22,548 nucleotides of DNA from JBBKXP01 sp038251315 (GCA_038251315.1 JBBSBK010000058.1:1-22548), one strand, 5' to 3'; counted from the first letter of the stretch, positions 1-7,893 are shown. Notes: generated by a model not told the origin, from the letters alone. Numbers and translations: made by a program.

Positions 1-963
1 ACTGGCGAACCGCTGGGCTGCGGGCGTCATTGCGGTCGCTGTTTCAGTGCGAAATACCGGGGCCGTCGACAGCCACGCGATCATGATGAATAAAATCACC
101 GTCACCGCCAATGTCCACGTCGGGTTGCCTTTGCGCATGTGGACGGTGTTGAAATAATGCCGGATCGTGACGCCCATCAGGAACACCAGCGACGCGATGA
201 TCCAGTTGTATTCGGTAGCAAACGCCAGCGGGTAATGGTTGCTCAGCATCAGGAAGATGACCGGCAGCGTCAGGTAATTGTTGTGCGTGCTGCGCTGCTT
301 GGCGATCTTGCCATATTTCGGGTCCGGCTTGCGGCCCGCCTGCAGGTCGGCGACGACAATGCGCTGGTTGGGCATGATGATGAAAAACACATTGGCCGAC
401 ATGATCGTCGCGGTGAACGCCCCCAGGTGCAGTAGGGCGGCGCGACCTGAAAACACGGACGTATAAAAATACGACATGCCGACAAGGATGACGTACAGCA
501 GGACCATCAGCCGCGTATTATCATCGCCGAACCGCGATTTGCAGATCAGGTCATAGGCGATCCAGCCAAAGGCGAGCGAGGCGAGCGATATGGCTATCCC
601 CTGCCATGCCGGAATATCCAGCACATTGGGGTCGATCAGGAACAGTTCGGACCCCAGATAATAGACCAGAAACAGCAGTGCAAAACCTGATAGCCAGGTC
701 GCATAGCTTTCCCATTTGAACCAGACCAGATCGCCAGGCATCGCGTCAGGGGCCACAAGATATTTCTGGATGTGGTAAAACCCGCCGCCATGCACCTGCC
801 ATTCTTCGCCGTCCGCACCGCTGGCCAACGCCCGGTCGCGGTGCAGCCCCAGATCAAGCGCGATGAAATAGAACGACGATCCGATCCACGCGATCGCCGT
901 GATCACGTGCAGCCAGCGCACGGCAAATTCCAGCCATGCCATCAGAATCGCGGCGTCATACAT
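1..963 (-). CDS. puuD: Membrane urate hydroxylase PuuD, N-terminal part (3' end outside window)
   Basis: The frame is open from an ATG at 963 to the left edge, giving 321 residues with no stop. The translation begins MYDAAILMAWLEFAVRWLHV and holds about eight hydrophobic segments. It contains AWIGSSFYFIALDLGL early and a conserved IMPNQRIVVADLQAG stretch around residue 200, both typical of the DUF989 membrane domain of PuuD-type urate oxidases. In that family the membrane part is followed by a C-terminal cytochrome c domain; here that part would lie beyond position 1. The role is oxidation of urate to 5-hydroxyisourate with electrons passed to the respiratory chain instead of to oxygen. An AGGGGG-type ribosome site lies about 8 bases upstream of the ATG. 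It is divergent from a LysR gene and close to genes for the following steps, which supports the call. The cytochrome domain is inferred, not seen. Confidence 0.88.
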   Translation of the reverse strand, partial: MYDAAILMAWLEFAVRWLHVITAIAWIGSSFYFIALDLGLHRDRALASGADGEEWQVHGGGFYHIQKYLVAPDAMPGDLVWFKWESYATWLSGFALLFLVYYLGSELFLIDPNVLDIPAWQGIAISLASLAFGWIAYDLICKSRFGDDNTRLMVLLYVILVGMSYFYTSVFSGRAALLHLGAFTATIMSANVFFIIMPNQRIVVADLQAGRKPDPKYGKIAKQRSTHNNYLTLPVIFLMLSNHYPLAFATEYNWIIASLVFLMGVTIRHYFNTVHMRKGNPTWTLAVTVILFIMIAWLSTAPVFRTETATAMTPAAQRFAS

Positions 964-1009
964 CGGCAAATCCCCCTGCGGTTGGCATCAGGCTATACGA
1001 ATGCCCATT

Positions 1010-1030
1010 TATTTGTTAATCCGTCAAATA
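1010..1030. promoter_or_regulatory. Candidate LysR-type operator between puuD and the LysR gene
   Basis: The sequence is TATTTG-N9-CAAATA, a perfect 6-bp dyad with a 9-base spacer, and the inner part fits the T-N11-A core of LysR-type sites. It lies in the 95-bp divergent gap, 47 bases upstream of puuD and 28 bases upstream of the regulator start. That is where an autoregulating LysR protein would bind to control the divergent catabolic gene. Binding itself is inferred. Confidence 0.55.
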
Positions 1031-1058
1031 GGGGAACACTTTCAAGACGAGCCGTTGA

Positions 1059-1991
1059 ATGGCCTATGTCGCCAACATCCGCATGTTCGTCCGTGTCTAT
1101 GAATTGGGTAGTATGAGTGCTGCTGCCCGCGATCAACGCACATCGCCAGCGGTCGCATCGTCGCGCATCGCCGAGCTAGAGAAACATCTGGGCCTGCGCC
1201 TGTTCAATCGCACCACCCGCAGTCTGAAACCCACCGAAAACGGCCGCATCTTCTACGATGGCGCGCTGCGTGTCCTGCAAGCCATCGACGAGGCCGAGGC
1301 GGCGGTGGCCGAAACCACCCAGAACCCACGCGGCACGGTGTTCGTCGCCGCCCCCCTTGGTGTCGGACGACGATTCATCGCGCCGCATGTCCCGGCATTC
1401 AAAGACACCTATCCGCAGATCGACGTCCGTCTGCGCCTGTCAGATCGCAAGATCGACGTGGTGAGCGAAGGGCTGGATCTTGCGTTTCACCTTGGCAGTC
1501 TTGAGGACTCAACGCTCAAGGTCCGCCTTGTCTCCGACTGCCCCCGCGTGTTGTGCGCCGCCCCCGCCTACATCGACCGGCGCGGCAATCCGGTGGACGG
1601 CGCGGCTTTGGTCGCCGACCGGCACGACTGCCTGAACCTGCGGTTTCCGGGGGCGACCGAATTTCGCTGGCTGCTGGATACGGCCACAGGGCCGGAACGG
1701 TTCGACATCACCGGCCCCTACGAGACCGACGATGGTGATGTCCTGACCAACTGGGCGCTGGACGGGCGCGGCGTCATCCTGAAACCGATCTTCGAGGTGG
1801 CCGATTACCTGCGCGATGGCCGCCTGATCCCGGTCGCGACGGCAACGCCACCCGTCGCCACGCAGCTAAGCTGCCTGACCCAGCACCGCCGCCTGCGCGA
1901 CCCGAAAATTCAGCTGTTCACCGATTTCATCATGGCCAGGATGAAGGCCGACATGTCGGCAGCGACCAAGGGGCTTCAACTGCCCCGGTAG
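1059..1991 (+). CDS. LysR-family transcriptional regulator, probably of urate catabolism
   Basis: The 310-residue product has an N-terminal winged helix-turn-helix (about residues 1–60: MFVRVYELGSMSAAARDQRT, then SSRIAELEKHLGLRLFNRTT and a LKPTENG wing). A linker helix and a LysR substrate-binding domain from about residue 90 to 295 follow (GTVFVAAPLGVGRRFIAPHV; FDITGPYETDDGDVLTNWAL; GRGVILKPIFEVADYL). Length and layout are normal for the family. It is divergent from puuD and flanked by hydroxyisourate hydrolase, so control of purine breakdown is the likely job. The effector (urate or a later intermediate) is unknown. The ATG at 1059 lacks a strong ribosome site (a weak GACGAG lies upstream), but it starts the helix-turn-helix domain at the usual place. 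Its last 16 bases overlap the 3' end of the gene on the opposite strand. Confidence 0.92.
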   Translation: MAYVANIRMFVRVYELGSMSAAARDQRTSPAVASSRIAELEKHLGLRLFNRTTRSLKPTENGRIFYDGALRVLQAIDEAEAAVAETTQNPRGTVFVAAPLGVGRRFIAPHVPAFKDTYPQIDVRLRLSDRKIDVVSEGLDLAFHLGSLEDSTLKVRLVSDCPRVLCAAPAYIDRRGNPVDGAALVADRHDCLNLRFPGATEFRWLLDTATGPERFDITGPYETDDGDVLTNWALDGRGVILKPIFEVADYLRDGRLIPVATATPPVATQLSCLTQHRRLRDPKIQLFTDFIMARMKADMSAATKGLQLPR

Positions 1992-2335
1992 GTCGAAAAT
2001 CCGAAGGGCGAGATCAGCAGCGGCACGTGGTAATGCGACGCGGGGTCGGAAATGCCGAACCGGATCGGGATTTCGTTCAGGAAACGCGGGTTTTCCGGCG
2101 CAGTGCCGCTGGCATCCAGATAGTCTCCAACATAGAACAGCAGTTCGTAGCGCCCGACCCTGAATTCGTCGGCCGGCAAAATCGGCCCGTCGGTGCGCCC
2201 GTCGGCGTTCGTCACCTTGGTCGTCAGATGCACCCAAGTGCCGCCGTCGATGCGGAACAGGTCGATCTTCATCCCCTGCGCCGGCACGCCCCGCGCGGTA
2301 TCAAGGACATGGGTGGTCAGGTATCCGTCAGGCAT
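1976..2335 (-). CDS. uraH: 5-hydroxyisourate hydrolase (transthyretin-like)
   Basis: The 119-residue protein is a full-length HIU hydrolase. It has the N-terminal signature LTTHVLDTARGVPA with His9, Arg47 in the GRTDGPI segment, His101 and His103 in SHYHVPLLISPFGF, and the diagnostic C-terminal YRGS tetrapeptide. The enzyme hydrolyses 5-hydroxyisourate, the product of urate oxidation, to OHCU, which the UraD domain encoded next door then decarboxylates. A GAGGA ribosome site lies about 8 bases before the ATG. It is divergent from the puuE fusion gene across 138 bp and convergent with the LysR gene, overlapping its tail by 16 bp. The short length and lack of a signal sequence suggest a cytoplasmic enzyme. 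Confidence 0.95.
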   Translation of the reverse strand: MPDGYLTTHVLDTARGVPAQGMKIDLFRIDGGTWVHLTTKVTNADGRTDGPILPADEFRVGRYELLFYVGDYLDASGTAPENPRFLNEIPIRFGISDPASHYHVPLLISPFGFSTYRGS

Positions 2336-2443
2336 CGCAGGTTTCCTCTTTGCGCCAGACTGCCCGGTTTAGGCGCCAAAGGCGACGGTGCTTGCAATCA
2401 ACAGGTCTTTCACGATTTGCTTGAAAGTCACGCACGATTTTAT

Positions 2444-2458
2444 GGTTTACAGGAAACC
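2444..2458. promoter_or_regulatory. Palindrome upstream of puuE, possible operator
   Basis: GGTTT-ACAGG-AAACC is a perfect 5-bp dyad with a 5-base spacer, ending 15 bases before the puuE start codon and just ahead of the ribosome site. It sits in the 138-bp gap between the divergent uraH and puuE genes. It could be an operator or a small leader hairpin. The sequence shows only the symmetry. Confidence 0.3.
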
Positions 2459-2473
2459 AGCACAGGAGCCGCG

Positions 2474-3886
2474 ATGCACCGCTATCCCCGCAATATGATC
2501 GGCTATGGCCCGACCCCACCAGATGCCGCGTGGCCGGGGGGTGCCAAGATCGCTATCAGCGTGGTGCTGAATTACGAAGAAGGCGGCGAAAACAATATCC
2601 TCCACGGCGATGCCGCGTCCGAGGCGTTTCTGTCAGACATTCCCGGTGCCGCCCAATGGCCGGGCCAGCGTCACTGGAACATGGAATCCATCTATGACTA
2701 CGGTGCGCGTGCCGGGTTCTGGCGGCTGCACCGCCTGTTCACCGGGCTTAACATTCCGCTGACCATCTACGGCGTCGCCACCGCATTGGCCCGCAGCCCC
2801 GAACAGGTCGCCGCGATGATCGCTGCCGATTGGGAAATCGCGTCGCACGGGTTGAAATGGGTCGAACATCGGGACATGCCCGAGGCAGAGGAACGCGCCG
2901 CGATTGCCGAGGCGATCCGGCTGCATACCGAAGTCACGGGATCGCGCCCGACCGGCTGGTATACCGGGCGCTGTTCGGTCAACACTGTCCGGCTGACCGC
3001 CGAGGCCGGTTTCGACTGGATCAGTGACACCTACGACGACGACCTGCCCTATTGGATCGAAGTCGGGGACCGCGACCAACTGGTCATCCCCTACACGCTG
3101 GAAGCCAACGACATGCGGTTTGCCACCGCACCGGGCTACACCACGGGCGAGCAGTTTTTTGACTACCTCAAGGATTCGTTCGACACTCTCTATGCCGAAG
3201 GTGCCGCCGGTTCGGCAAAGATGTTTTCCATCGGCCTGCACTGCCGCCTGATCGGGCGGCCAGGCAAGATCGCGGGCCTCAAGCGGTTTCTGGATTACGC
3301 CAAAGGGCACAAAGGCGTCTGGTTCCCCCGCCGCATCGACATTGCCCGTCATTGGGCGGCGGCGCACCCGCATCAACGGCGCGGCCTGCCCAGCGCGATG
3401 CACAAGGCGGCGTTCGTGCGCGCCTTCGGCAGCATATTCGAACATTCGCCTTGGATCGCCGAACGCGCCTTTGACCTTGAACTTGGCCCCGCCCACGACC
3501 GCGCTGCTGGCCTGCACAACGCGCTGTGCCGCGTGTTCCGCACCGCGAGCGACACCGAAAGGCTGGGCGTGCTGACCGCCCACCCGGATCTTGCGGGCAA
3601 ACTGGCGCAGGCCAAACGGTTGACGGCGGAATCGACGAACGAGCAGGCCAGCGCCGGGCTGGACGCGCTGACCGACGCCGAACGCGCGACCCTGACGCAG
3701 ATGAATACGGACTACGTGACCAAACACGGCTTTCCCTTCATCATCGCCGTGCGCGACAACACCAAGGCCAGCATCATGGCCGCCTTTGCCGCCCGGATCG
3801 ACAACGACCGCGCCACCGAATTTGCCACCGCCTGCGCGCAGGTCGAACGGATCGCGTTGCATCGCCTCAAGGACCTTTTACCATGA
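2474..3886 (+). CDS. puuE: Bifunctional allantoinase PuuE / OHCU decarboxylase UraD fusion
   Basis: This 470-residue protein joins two enzymes. Residues 1 to about 300 are a polysaccharide-deacetylase-like, cofactor-free allantoinase: YPRNMIGYGPTPPDAAWPGG, VLNYEEGGENNILHGD, then GRCSVNTVRLTAEAGFDWISD and FSIGLHCRLIGRPGKI. Residues about 305–470 are OHCU decarboxylase: FEHSPWIAERAFD, catalytic His370 in TAHPDLAGKLAQA, and HGFPFIIAVRDNTKASIMAAF. The N-terminal part hydrolyses allantoin to allantoate. The C-terminal part turns OHCU into (S)-allantoin, the preceding step, so the fusion hands product from one domain to the other. The start at 2474 has a CAGGAG ribosome site 6 bases upstream and begins at the conserved RYPRNMIGYG; longer in-frame extensions run into non-coding DNA. 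The stop overlaps the allE start (ATGA), so the genes are translationally coupled. Similar fusions are known in the family. Confidence 0.94.
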   Translation: MHRYPRNMIGYGPTPPDAAWPGGAKIAISVVLNYEEGGENNILHGDAASEAFLSDIPGAAQWPGQRHWNMESIYDYGARAGFWRLHRLFTGLNIPLTIYGVATALARSPEQVAAMIAADWEIASHGLKWVEHRDMPEAEERAAIAEAIRLHTEVTGSRPTGWYTGRCSVNTVRLTAEAGFDWISDTYDDDLPYWIEVGDRDQLVIPYTLEANDMRFATAPGYTTGEQFFDYLKDSFDTLYAEGAAGSAKMFSIGLHCRLIGRPGKIAGLKRFLDYAKGHKGVWFPRRIDIARHWAAAHPHQRRGLPSAMHKAAFVRAFGSIFEHSPWIAERAFDLELGPAHDRAAGLHNALCRVFRTASDTERLGVLTAHPDLAGKLAQAKRLTAESTNEQASAGLDALTDAERATLTQMNTDYVTKHGFPFIIAVRDNTKASIMAAFAARIDNDRATEFATACAQVERIALHRLKDLLP

Positions 3887-4704
3887 CAACCTACGCTTTT
3901 CCCCCCGGCGGGATGCCTGACCTGTCTGACGATCCCGCTGCCGCAGGCGCGATCTTCACCACCGCCTATGCCCTGATCCCCGGCAGCACGATGCGCGACA
4001 TCACTGCCAGCCTGCTGCCCGGATGGGACGGCACGCAGGCATGGATCATCGCGCGGCCCCTGACCGGATTCGCCGAAACATTCGCGCAATATGCGGTTCA
4101 GGTGGCACCGGGCGGCGGCAGTGCGACGCCCGAACCTGATAAAGGGGCCGAGGCTGGCATCTTGGTCGCGAGCGGCACCATGACCCTGACCTTGGACGGG
4201 GACACGCGCAAACTAGGCGCTGGCAGCTACGCCTATATCCCGCCGGGGCGCGACTGGCGGGTGGCCAACACTGACACCACCGCGTTGCAATTCCACTGGA
4301 TCCGCAAACGCCATGTCGCGGCGCCGAGCATTGGTCTGCCTGACCCAATCTTTACCACCGACGCCGATAGCCCGTTCAATTGCATGCCCGGCACCGACAA
4401 ATGGGCGACCCAGCGGTTCGCCGACCCGACCGACCTGCGCCACGACATGCACGTGAACATCGTCACGTTCCAACCCGGCGGGCGCATCCCGTTTGCCGAA
4501 ACCCATGTGATGGAACACGGGCTGTATGTGCTGCAAGGCAGTGCCGAATACCTGCTGAACGATCGCTGGCACAGCGTCGGCCCCGGCGATTTCATGTGGC
4601 TGCGTGCGTTCTGCCCGCAGGCCTGCATCGCGACAGGGGACCAACCATTCCGCTATCTGTTGTATAAAGACGTCAATCGACACCCCGATCTGGTCCTGCC
4701 ATGA
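3883..4704 (+). CDS. allE: (S)-ureidoglycine aminohydrolase (bicupin)
   Basis: The 273-residue protein has two cupin folds. The first spans about residues 60–140 (GILVASGTMTLTLDGDTRKL, YIPPGRDWRV). The second spans about 185–265 with the metal-binding ETHVMEHGLYVLQG motif, in which Glu206, His208 and His212 are the likely manganese ligands, followed by VGPGDFMWLRAFCPQ. The family releases ammonia from (S)-ureidoglycine to give (S)-ureidoglycolate, the substrate of the next gene product. The length matches E. coli AllE. The start overlaps the puuE stop and has AAGGA 10 bases upstream; the end overlaps the allA start by ATGA. Database names for such proteins sometimes add allantoicase activity, which the sequence alone does not show. 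Confidence 0.9.
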   Translation: MTTYAFPPGGMPDLSDDPAAAGAIFTTAYALIPGSTMRDITASLLPGWDGTQAWIIARPLTGFAETFAQYAVQVAPGGGSATPEPDKGAEAGILVASGTMTLTLDGDTRKLGAGSYAYIPPGRDWRVANTDTTALQFHWIRKRHVAAPSIGLPDPIFTTDADSPFNCMPGTDKWATQRFADPTDLRHDMHVNIVTFQPGGRIPFAETHVMEHGLYVLQGSAEYLLNDRWHSVGPGDFMWLRAFCPQACIATGDQPFRYLLYKDVNRHPDLVLP

Positions 4705-5183
4705 ACCTGCGCACCGAACCGCTGACCGCCATCGCCTTCGCCCCTTTCGGCGATGTATTGGAAGCGGTGGGCGACCCTGACAAAATGATCAATCAGGGCC
4801 TGTGCGGACGGTATCACGACCGCGCCCGGCTTGATTTCGGCGCTGACGGGCGTGCCGGTCTCAGCATTTTCAACGCCCAGCCTTGCGCCCTGCCCTATAC
4901 CTGCGATCTGGTCGAACGGCACCCGGACGGAAGCCAGTCGTTCATCCCGATGACGCAGGCCCCGTTTCTGGTGATCGTGGCCAGCGACCAGAACAACAAA
5001 CCGCACGGTTTCCGGGCATTTCTGACCGCGCCCGGTCAAGGCATCAACATTCTGCGCAACACCTGGCATGGCGTACTGGCCCCTCTGTCGGCCCCCGGCC
5101 TGTTCTGCATTATCGACAGGATTGGCGATACGACGAACCTGCAGGAATGCCCGCTCGATCCACCGCTGATCGTCACGGAATAA
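4701..5183 (+). CDS. allA: Ureidoglycolate lyase
   Basis: The 160-residue product equals the usual AllA length. It opens with RTEPLTAIAFAPFGDVLEA and contains GLSIFNAQPCALPY, LVERHPDGSQSFIPM and NTWHGVLAPLSAPGLFCIIDR, the conserved blocks of the cupin-like ureidoglycolate lyase family. It splits (S)-ureidoglycolate into glyoxylate and urea, the last step of the pathway encoded upstream. The start overlaps the allE stop (ATGA) and no separate strong ribosome site is visible, so coupled translation is likely. It closes the puuE–allE–allA operon. No obvious strong terminator follows. Confidence 0.92.
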   Translation: MNLRTEPLTAIAFAPFGDVLEAVGDPDKMINQGLCGRYHDRARLDFGADGRAGLSIFNAQPCALPYTCDLVERHPDGSQSFIPMTQAPFLVIVASDQNNKPHGFRAFLTAPGQGINILRNTWHGVLAPLSAPGLFCIIDRIGDTTNLQECPLDPPLIVTE

Positions 5184-5470
5184 GTCCGATCGGTCGTCAA
5201 GGCCGGACAACCAGACCGACCATCAACGCGGACCAGTCCATGACCATCCAGATCCACCCGGCGGACGAAATCCGCACTGGTGACGGCGATCAAATCGCGG
5301 CTCCGTCGCCGCCGTTTCCGAACCCGAGGCGCGGTGTCATCGAACATGCGCGTGGCTATAAGCGGCGGTGTCTTTTTCGTTCCCGCGCTTAACTGTCGCA
5401 CTGTGATGAACGGACCGCGGTGGCGTGCTATGTGCATGTCATAGGACATTCAGACGGTCAGGTAGACAGC
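5184..5470. other. Intergenic region upstream of cydA
   Basis: No convincing gene lies in these 287 bases. A small frame from about 5240 shows no family pattern and no good ribosome site. A weak dyad near 5184–5222 (GTCCG…CGGAC, GGTCG…CGACC) could end the allantoin operon, but has no T-run. The perfect dyad ATGTC-ATAG-GACAT at 5436–5449 lies 21 bases before cydA and could be an operator. I see no FNR-type TTGAT-N4-ATCAA box. The cydA ribosome site is probably AGGTAGA just before the ATG. Confidence 0.4.
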
Positions 5471-6874
5471 ATGGACACTCTCATACTTTCGCGCATCCAG
5501 TTCGGTGCCAACATCTCGTTCCACATCCTGTTTCCGACGATCACCATCGCGCTCGGCTGGGTCCTGCTCTACTTCAAGGTCCGGTTTAACCGCAGTGGCG
5601 ATTCCCGCTGGATGGAGGCCTATGGCTTTTGGGTCAAAATCTTTGCCCTGACATTCGCGATGGGCGTTGTCAGCGGCATCACCATGTCGTTCCAGTTCGG
5701 TACCAACTGGCCGGGGTTCATGGAAAAGGTCGGCAATATCGCCGGGCCGCTGCTGGCCTACGAGGTGCTGACTGCGTTTTTCCTCGAAGCGGTGTTCCTT
5801 GGCATCATGCTGTTCGGATATCGCAAGGTCAAACCTTGGGTGCATACCACCGCGACGCTGCTTGTGGCCTTTGGCACGACCATGTCGGCGTTCTGGATCA
5901 TCGTGCTGAACTCTTGGATGCACACGCCCCAAGGCTTTGAAATGCGCGACGGCGTGGCGCATGCGACCGACTGGTTCGCCATCGTGTTCAACCCGTCCAT
6001 GCCCTACCGTTTTGCGCATATGATGCTGGCATCGTTCCTGACGGTCAGCTTTCTGATCGCGGGGATCTCGGCCTTCAGGCTGCTGATCGGCGGGCAGAAC
6101 AAAGGCGTGCGCGCGGCGCTCCAAACGGCCGTTTTCGCCGCCGCACTGCTGATCCCGGTGCAGATTTTCGTCGGTGACATCCACGGGCTGAACACGCTCG
6201 AACACCAGCCTCAAAAGATCGCCGCGATGGAAGGCAACTGGGAAACCGGGCCCAACAAACCCCTGCTGCTGTTTGCCATTCCCGATCAGGCTGCGCGAAC
6301 CAACCGCTTTGAAATCGGCATTCCGAATTTTGCGTCGATCATCCTCAAACACCACGCCGAGGGGATCGTGCCGGGACTGAACGATTACGTTCTGGCCGAT
6401 GGCACGGTAAACCACCCGCGCGTCGCCCCGGTGTTCTTCAGCTTTCGGGTGATGGTCGGCACCGGCATATTGATGTTGTTGGTCGCATGGAGCGCAAGCG
6501 CGATGATGCTGCGCAAAACCGCCGACCGGCAATCGCGGCGCGGTGCTGACGGCCTGCCCCGGTTCATGCTGATCGGGTTGGTGGGCATGACGTTCGCGGG
6601 TTGGCTGGCGACGCTGGCGGGCTGGTACACTACCGAAATGGGCCGCCAGCCCTGGCTGGTCGAAGGTGTGCTGATGACAAAACAGGCGGTCGCCAATGTG
6701 CCCGCTCCGATGGTTCTGGGCACCCTGATCGGTTACCTGATCGTTTACGGCCTGCTGCTGGCTGCATACATCAGCGTTATCTTCTATCTGGCCCGCCGCG
6801 CTGCCCAAGGCCAGTCGATCGGACCGGTCACGCCGCAATCAGAGATGGCACAAGTTGTGGTGGCCGCCGAATGA
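5471..6874 (+). CDS. cydA: Cytochrome bd-type quinol oxidase subunit I (cyanide-insensitive, CioA type)
   Basis: The 467-residue integral membrane protein carries the CydA haem ligands and quinol site: His18 (high-spin b595; NISFHILFPTITIALGW), Glu98 and Glu106 (AYEVLTAFFLEAVFLG), His183 and Met328 (b558; YRFAHMMLASF and SFRVMVGTG), Lys249 and Glu254 in QPQKIAAMEGNWE, and the family-diagnostic GRQPW at 391–395. It is clearly shorter than the roughly 520-residue E. coli form because the Q-loop lacks the long insert; this is the CIO/short-loop class, often resistant to cyanide. The enzyme oxidises quinol and reduces oxygen at high affinity without pumping protons. The ATG at 5471 follows an AGGTAGA site; a longer frame upstream has no conserved residues. 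The stop overlaps the cydB start. A tiny CydX-type third subunit is not evident. Confidence 0.95.
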   Translation: MDTLILSRIQFGANISFHILFPTITIALGWVLLYFKVRFNRSGDSRWMEAYGFWVKIFALTFAMGVVSGITMSFQFGTNWPGFMEKVGNIAGPLLAYEVLTAFFLEAVFLGIMLFGYRKVKPWVHTTATLLVAFGTTMSAFWIIVLNSWMHTPQGFEMRDGVAHATDWFAIVFNPSMPYRFAHMMLASFLTVSFLIAGISAFRLLIGGQNKGVRAALQTAVFAAALLIPVQIFVGDIHGLNTLEHQPQKIAAMEGNWETGPNKPLLLFAIPDQAARTNRFEIGIPNFASIILKHHAEGIVPGLNDYVLADGTVNHPRVAPVFFSFRVMVGTGILMLLVAWSASAMMLRKTADRQSRRGADGLPRFMLIGLVGMTFAGWLATLAGWYTTEMGRQPWLVEGVLMTKQAVANVPAPMVLGTLIGYLIVYGLLLAAYISVIFYLARRAAQGQSIGPVTPQSEMAQVVVAAE

Positions 6875-7893
6875 ACGACCTTTTGCACCTGTTCGGCGAA
6901 CCCACCATCTGGCTGCCCTTTGTCTTTGCGGCGCTGATGGGCGCGTCGATCCTGATCTATGTCGTTCTTGACGGGTTCGATCTGGGCGTCGGTCTGCTGT
7001 TCCCCTTTGCCGACGATGCCGAAAAGGACCGCATGATCGCAGCCATCGGCCCGTTCTGGGACGCCAACGAAACATGGCTGGTGCTGGCGATCGGCCTGAT
7101 GCTGGTCGCGTTCCCGGCGGCGCACGGGGTGATCCTGACAGCGCTGTATCTGCCTGTTGCGGTGATGCTGATCGGGCTGATCCTGCGCGGCGTGGCGTTC
7201 GAATTCCGGGCCAAGGCACCGGCGCCGAAGAAACGCCTGTGGAACAATCTTTTCCTGACCGGGTCTCTGATGACCTCGCTCAGCCAAGGGTTCATGCTGG
7301 GCATGTATGTTATGGGGTTGACCTGGACATGGGCGCATGTCGGTTTCGCCGCCCTGACGGCGGTGTTTCTGGCCGTCGGCTACAGCTTCATCGGCGCGAC
7401 CTGGGTGATCCACAAGACCGACGGGGCGCTGCAAACCAAGGCGGTGACATGGGCGCAGGGCGGCATCTGGGGGTTGGTGCTGGGCATCGGCGCGATTTCG
7501 GCGGCGACGCCGTTCATCAGCACCCGGATTTTCGACAAATGGTTCAGTTGGCCGGAAATGCTGTGGCTGTCACCGCTCCCGGTTCTGTCGGGGGCGCTGG
7601 TGGTCTGGCTGTGGGTCATGCTGCGCCGGATGCCCTTTGCAAACGACCGCCGCTCGTGGCTGCCATTCGGCGCCGCGACAGCGCTGTGGATGCTGGCATT
7701 CGGCGGTATGGCCTACAGCTTTTATCCTTATGTGGTGCCCGAAAAACTGACGATCTATGAGGCCGCGAGCGCGCCCGAAAGCCTGCTCATCATCCTGTTC
7801 GGCACCGTCTTTGTGCTACCCACCATCGCGGCTTACACGGTGCTGAGCTACTACATCTTCCGCGGCAAGGCGACCGATCTCAGATATGACTGA
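6871..7893 (+). CDS. cydB: Cytochrome bd-type quinol oxidase subunit II
   Basis: The 340-residue membrane protein has about eight or nine hydrophobic segments and the conserved CydB blocks YVVLDGFDLGVGLLFPF (residues 30–46, with Asp34 and Asp37) and IGPFWDANETWLVLAIGLML. It pairs with CydA to form the haem-bearing oxidase dimer. The length is normal (E. coli 379; CIO types are shorter). The ATG at 6871 overlaps the cydA stop as ATGA, so the two subunits are made from one message with coupled translation. No cydCD haem/thiol exporter genes follow in the window, so they must lie elsewhere or be absent. Confidence 0.95.
   Translation: MNDLLHLFGEPTIWLPFVFAALMGASILIYVVLDGFDLGVGLLFPFADDAEKDRMIAAIGPFWDANETWLVLAIGLMLVAFPAAHGVILTALYLPVAVMLIGLILRGVAFEFRAKAPAPKKRLWNNLFLTGSLMTSLSQGFMLGMYVMGLTWTWAHVGFAALTAVFLAVGYSFIGATWVIHKTDGALQTKAVTWAQGGIWGLVLGIGAISAATPFISTRIFDKWFSWPEMLWLSPLPVLSGALVVWLWVMLRRMPFANDRRSWLPFGAATALWMLAFGGMAYSFYPYVVPEKLTIYEAASAPESLLIILFGTVFVLPTIAAYTVLSYYIFRGKATDLRYD

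Noticed and set aside
2633..3862. 409-codon open frame opposite puuE
   Set aside because: Antisense of the PuuE–UraD fusion, whose motifs are intact; no ribosome site or domain.
5184..5222. Terminator after allA
   Set aside because: The GTCCG/CGGAC and GGTCG/CGACC pairings are short, overlap, and lack a T-run.
5240..5392. Small forward frame in the allA–cydA gap
   Set aside because: No family resemblance, poor ribosome site, low-complexity Pro/Arg composition.
5450..6838. 462-codon open frame on the strand opposite cydA
   Set aside because: It is an antisense shadow of cydA: its translation is rich in His, Arg, Gln and Asp with no domain, as expected for the complement of high-GC coding DNA.
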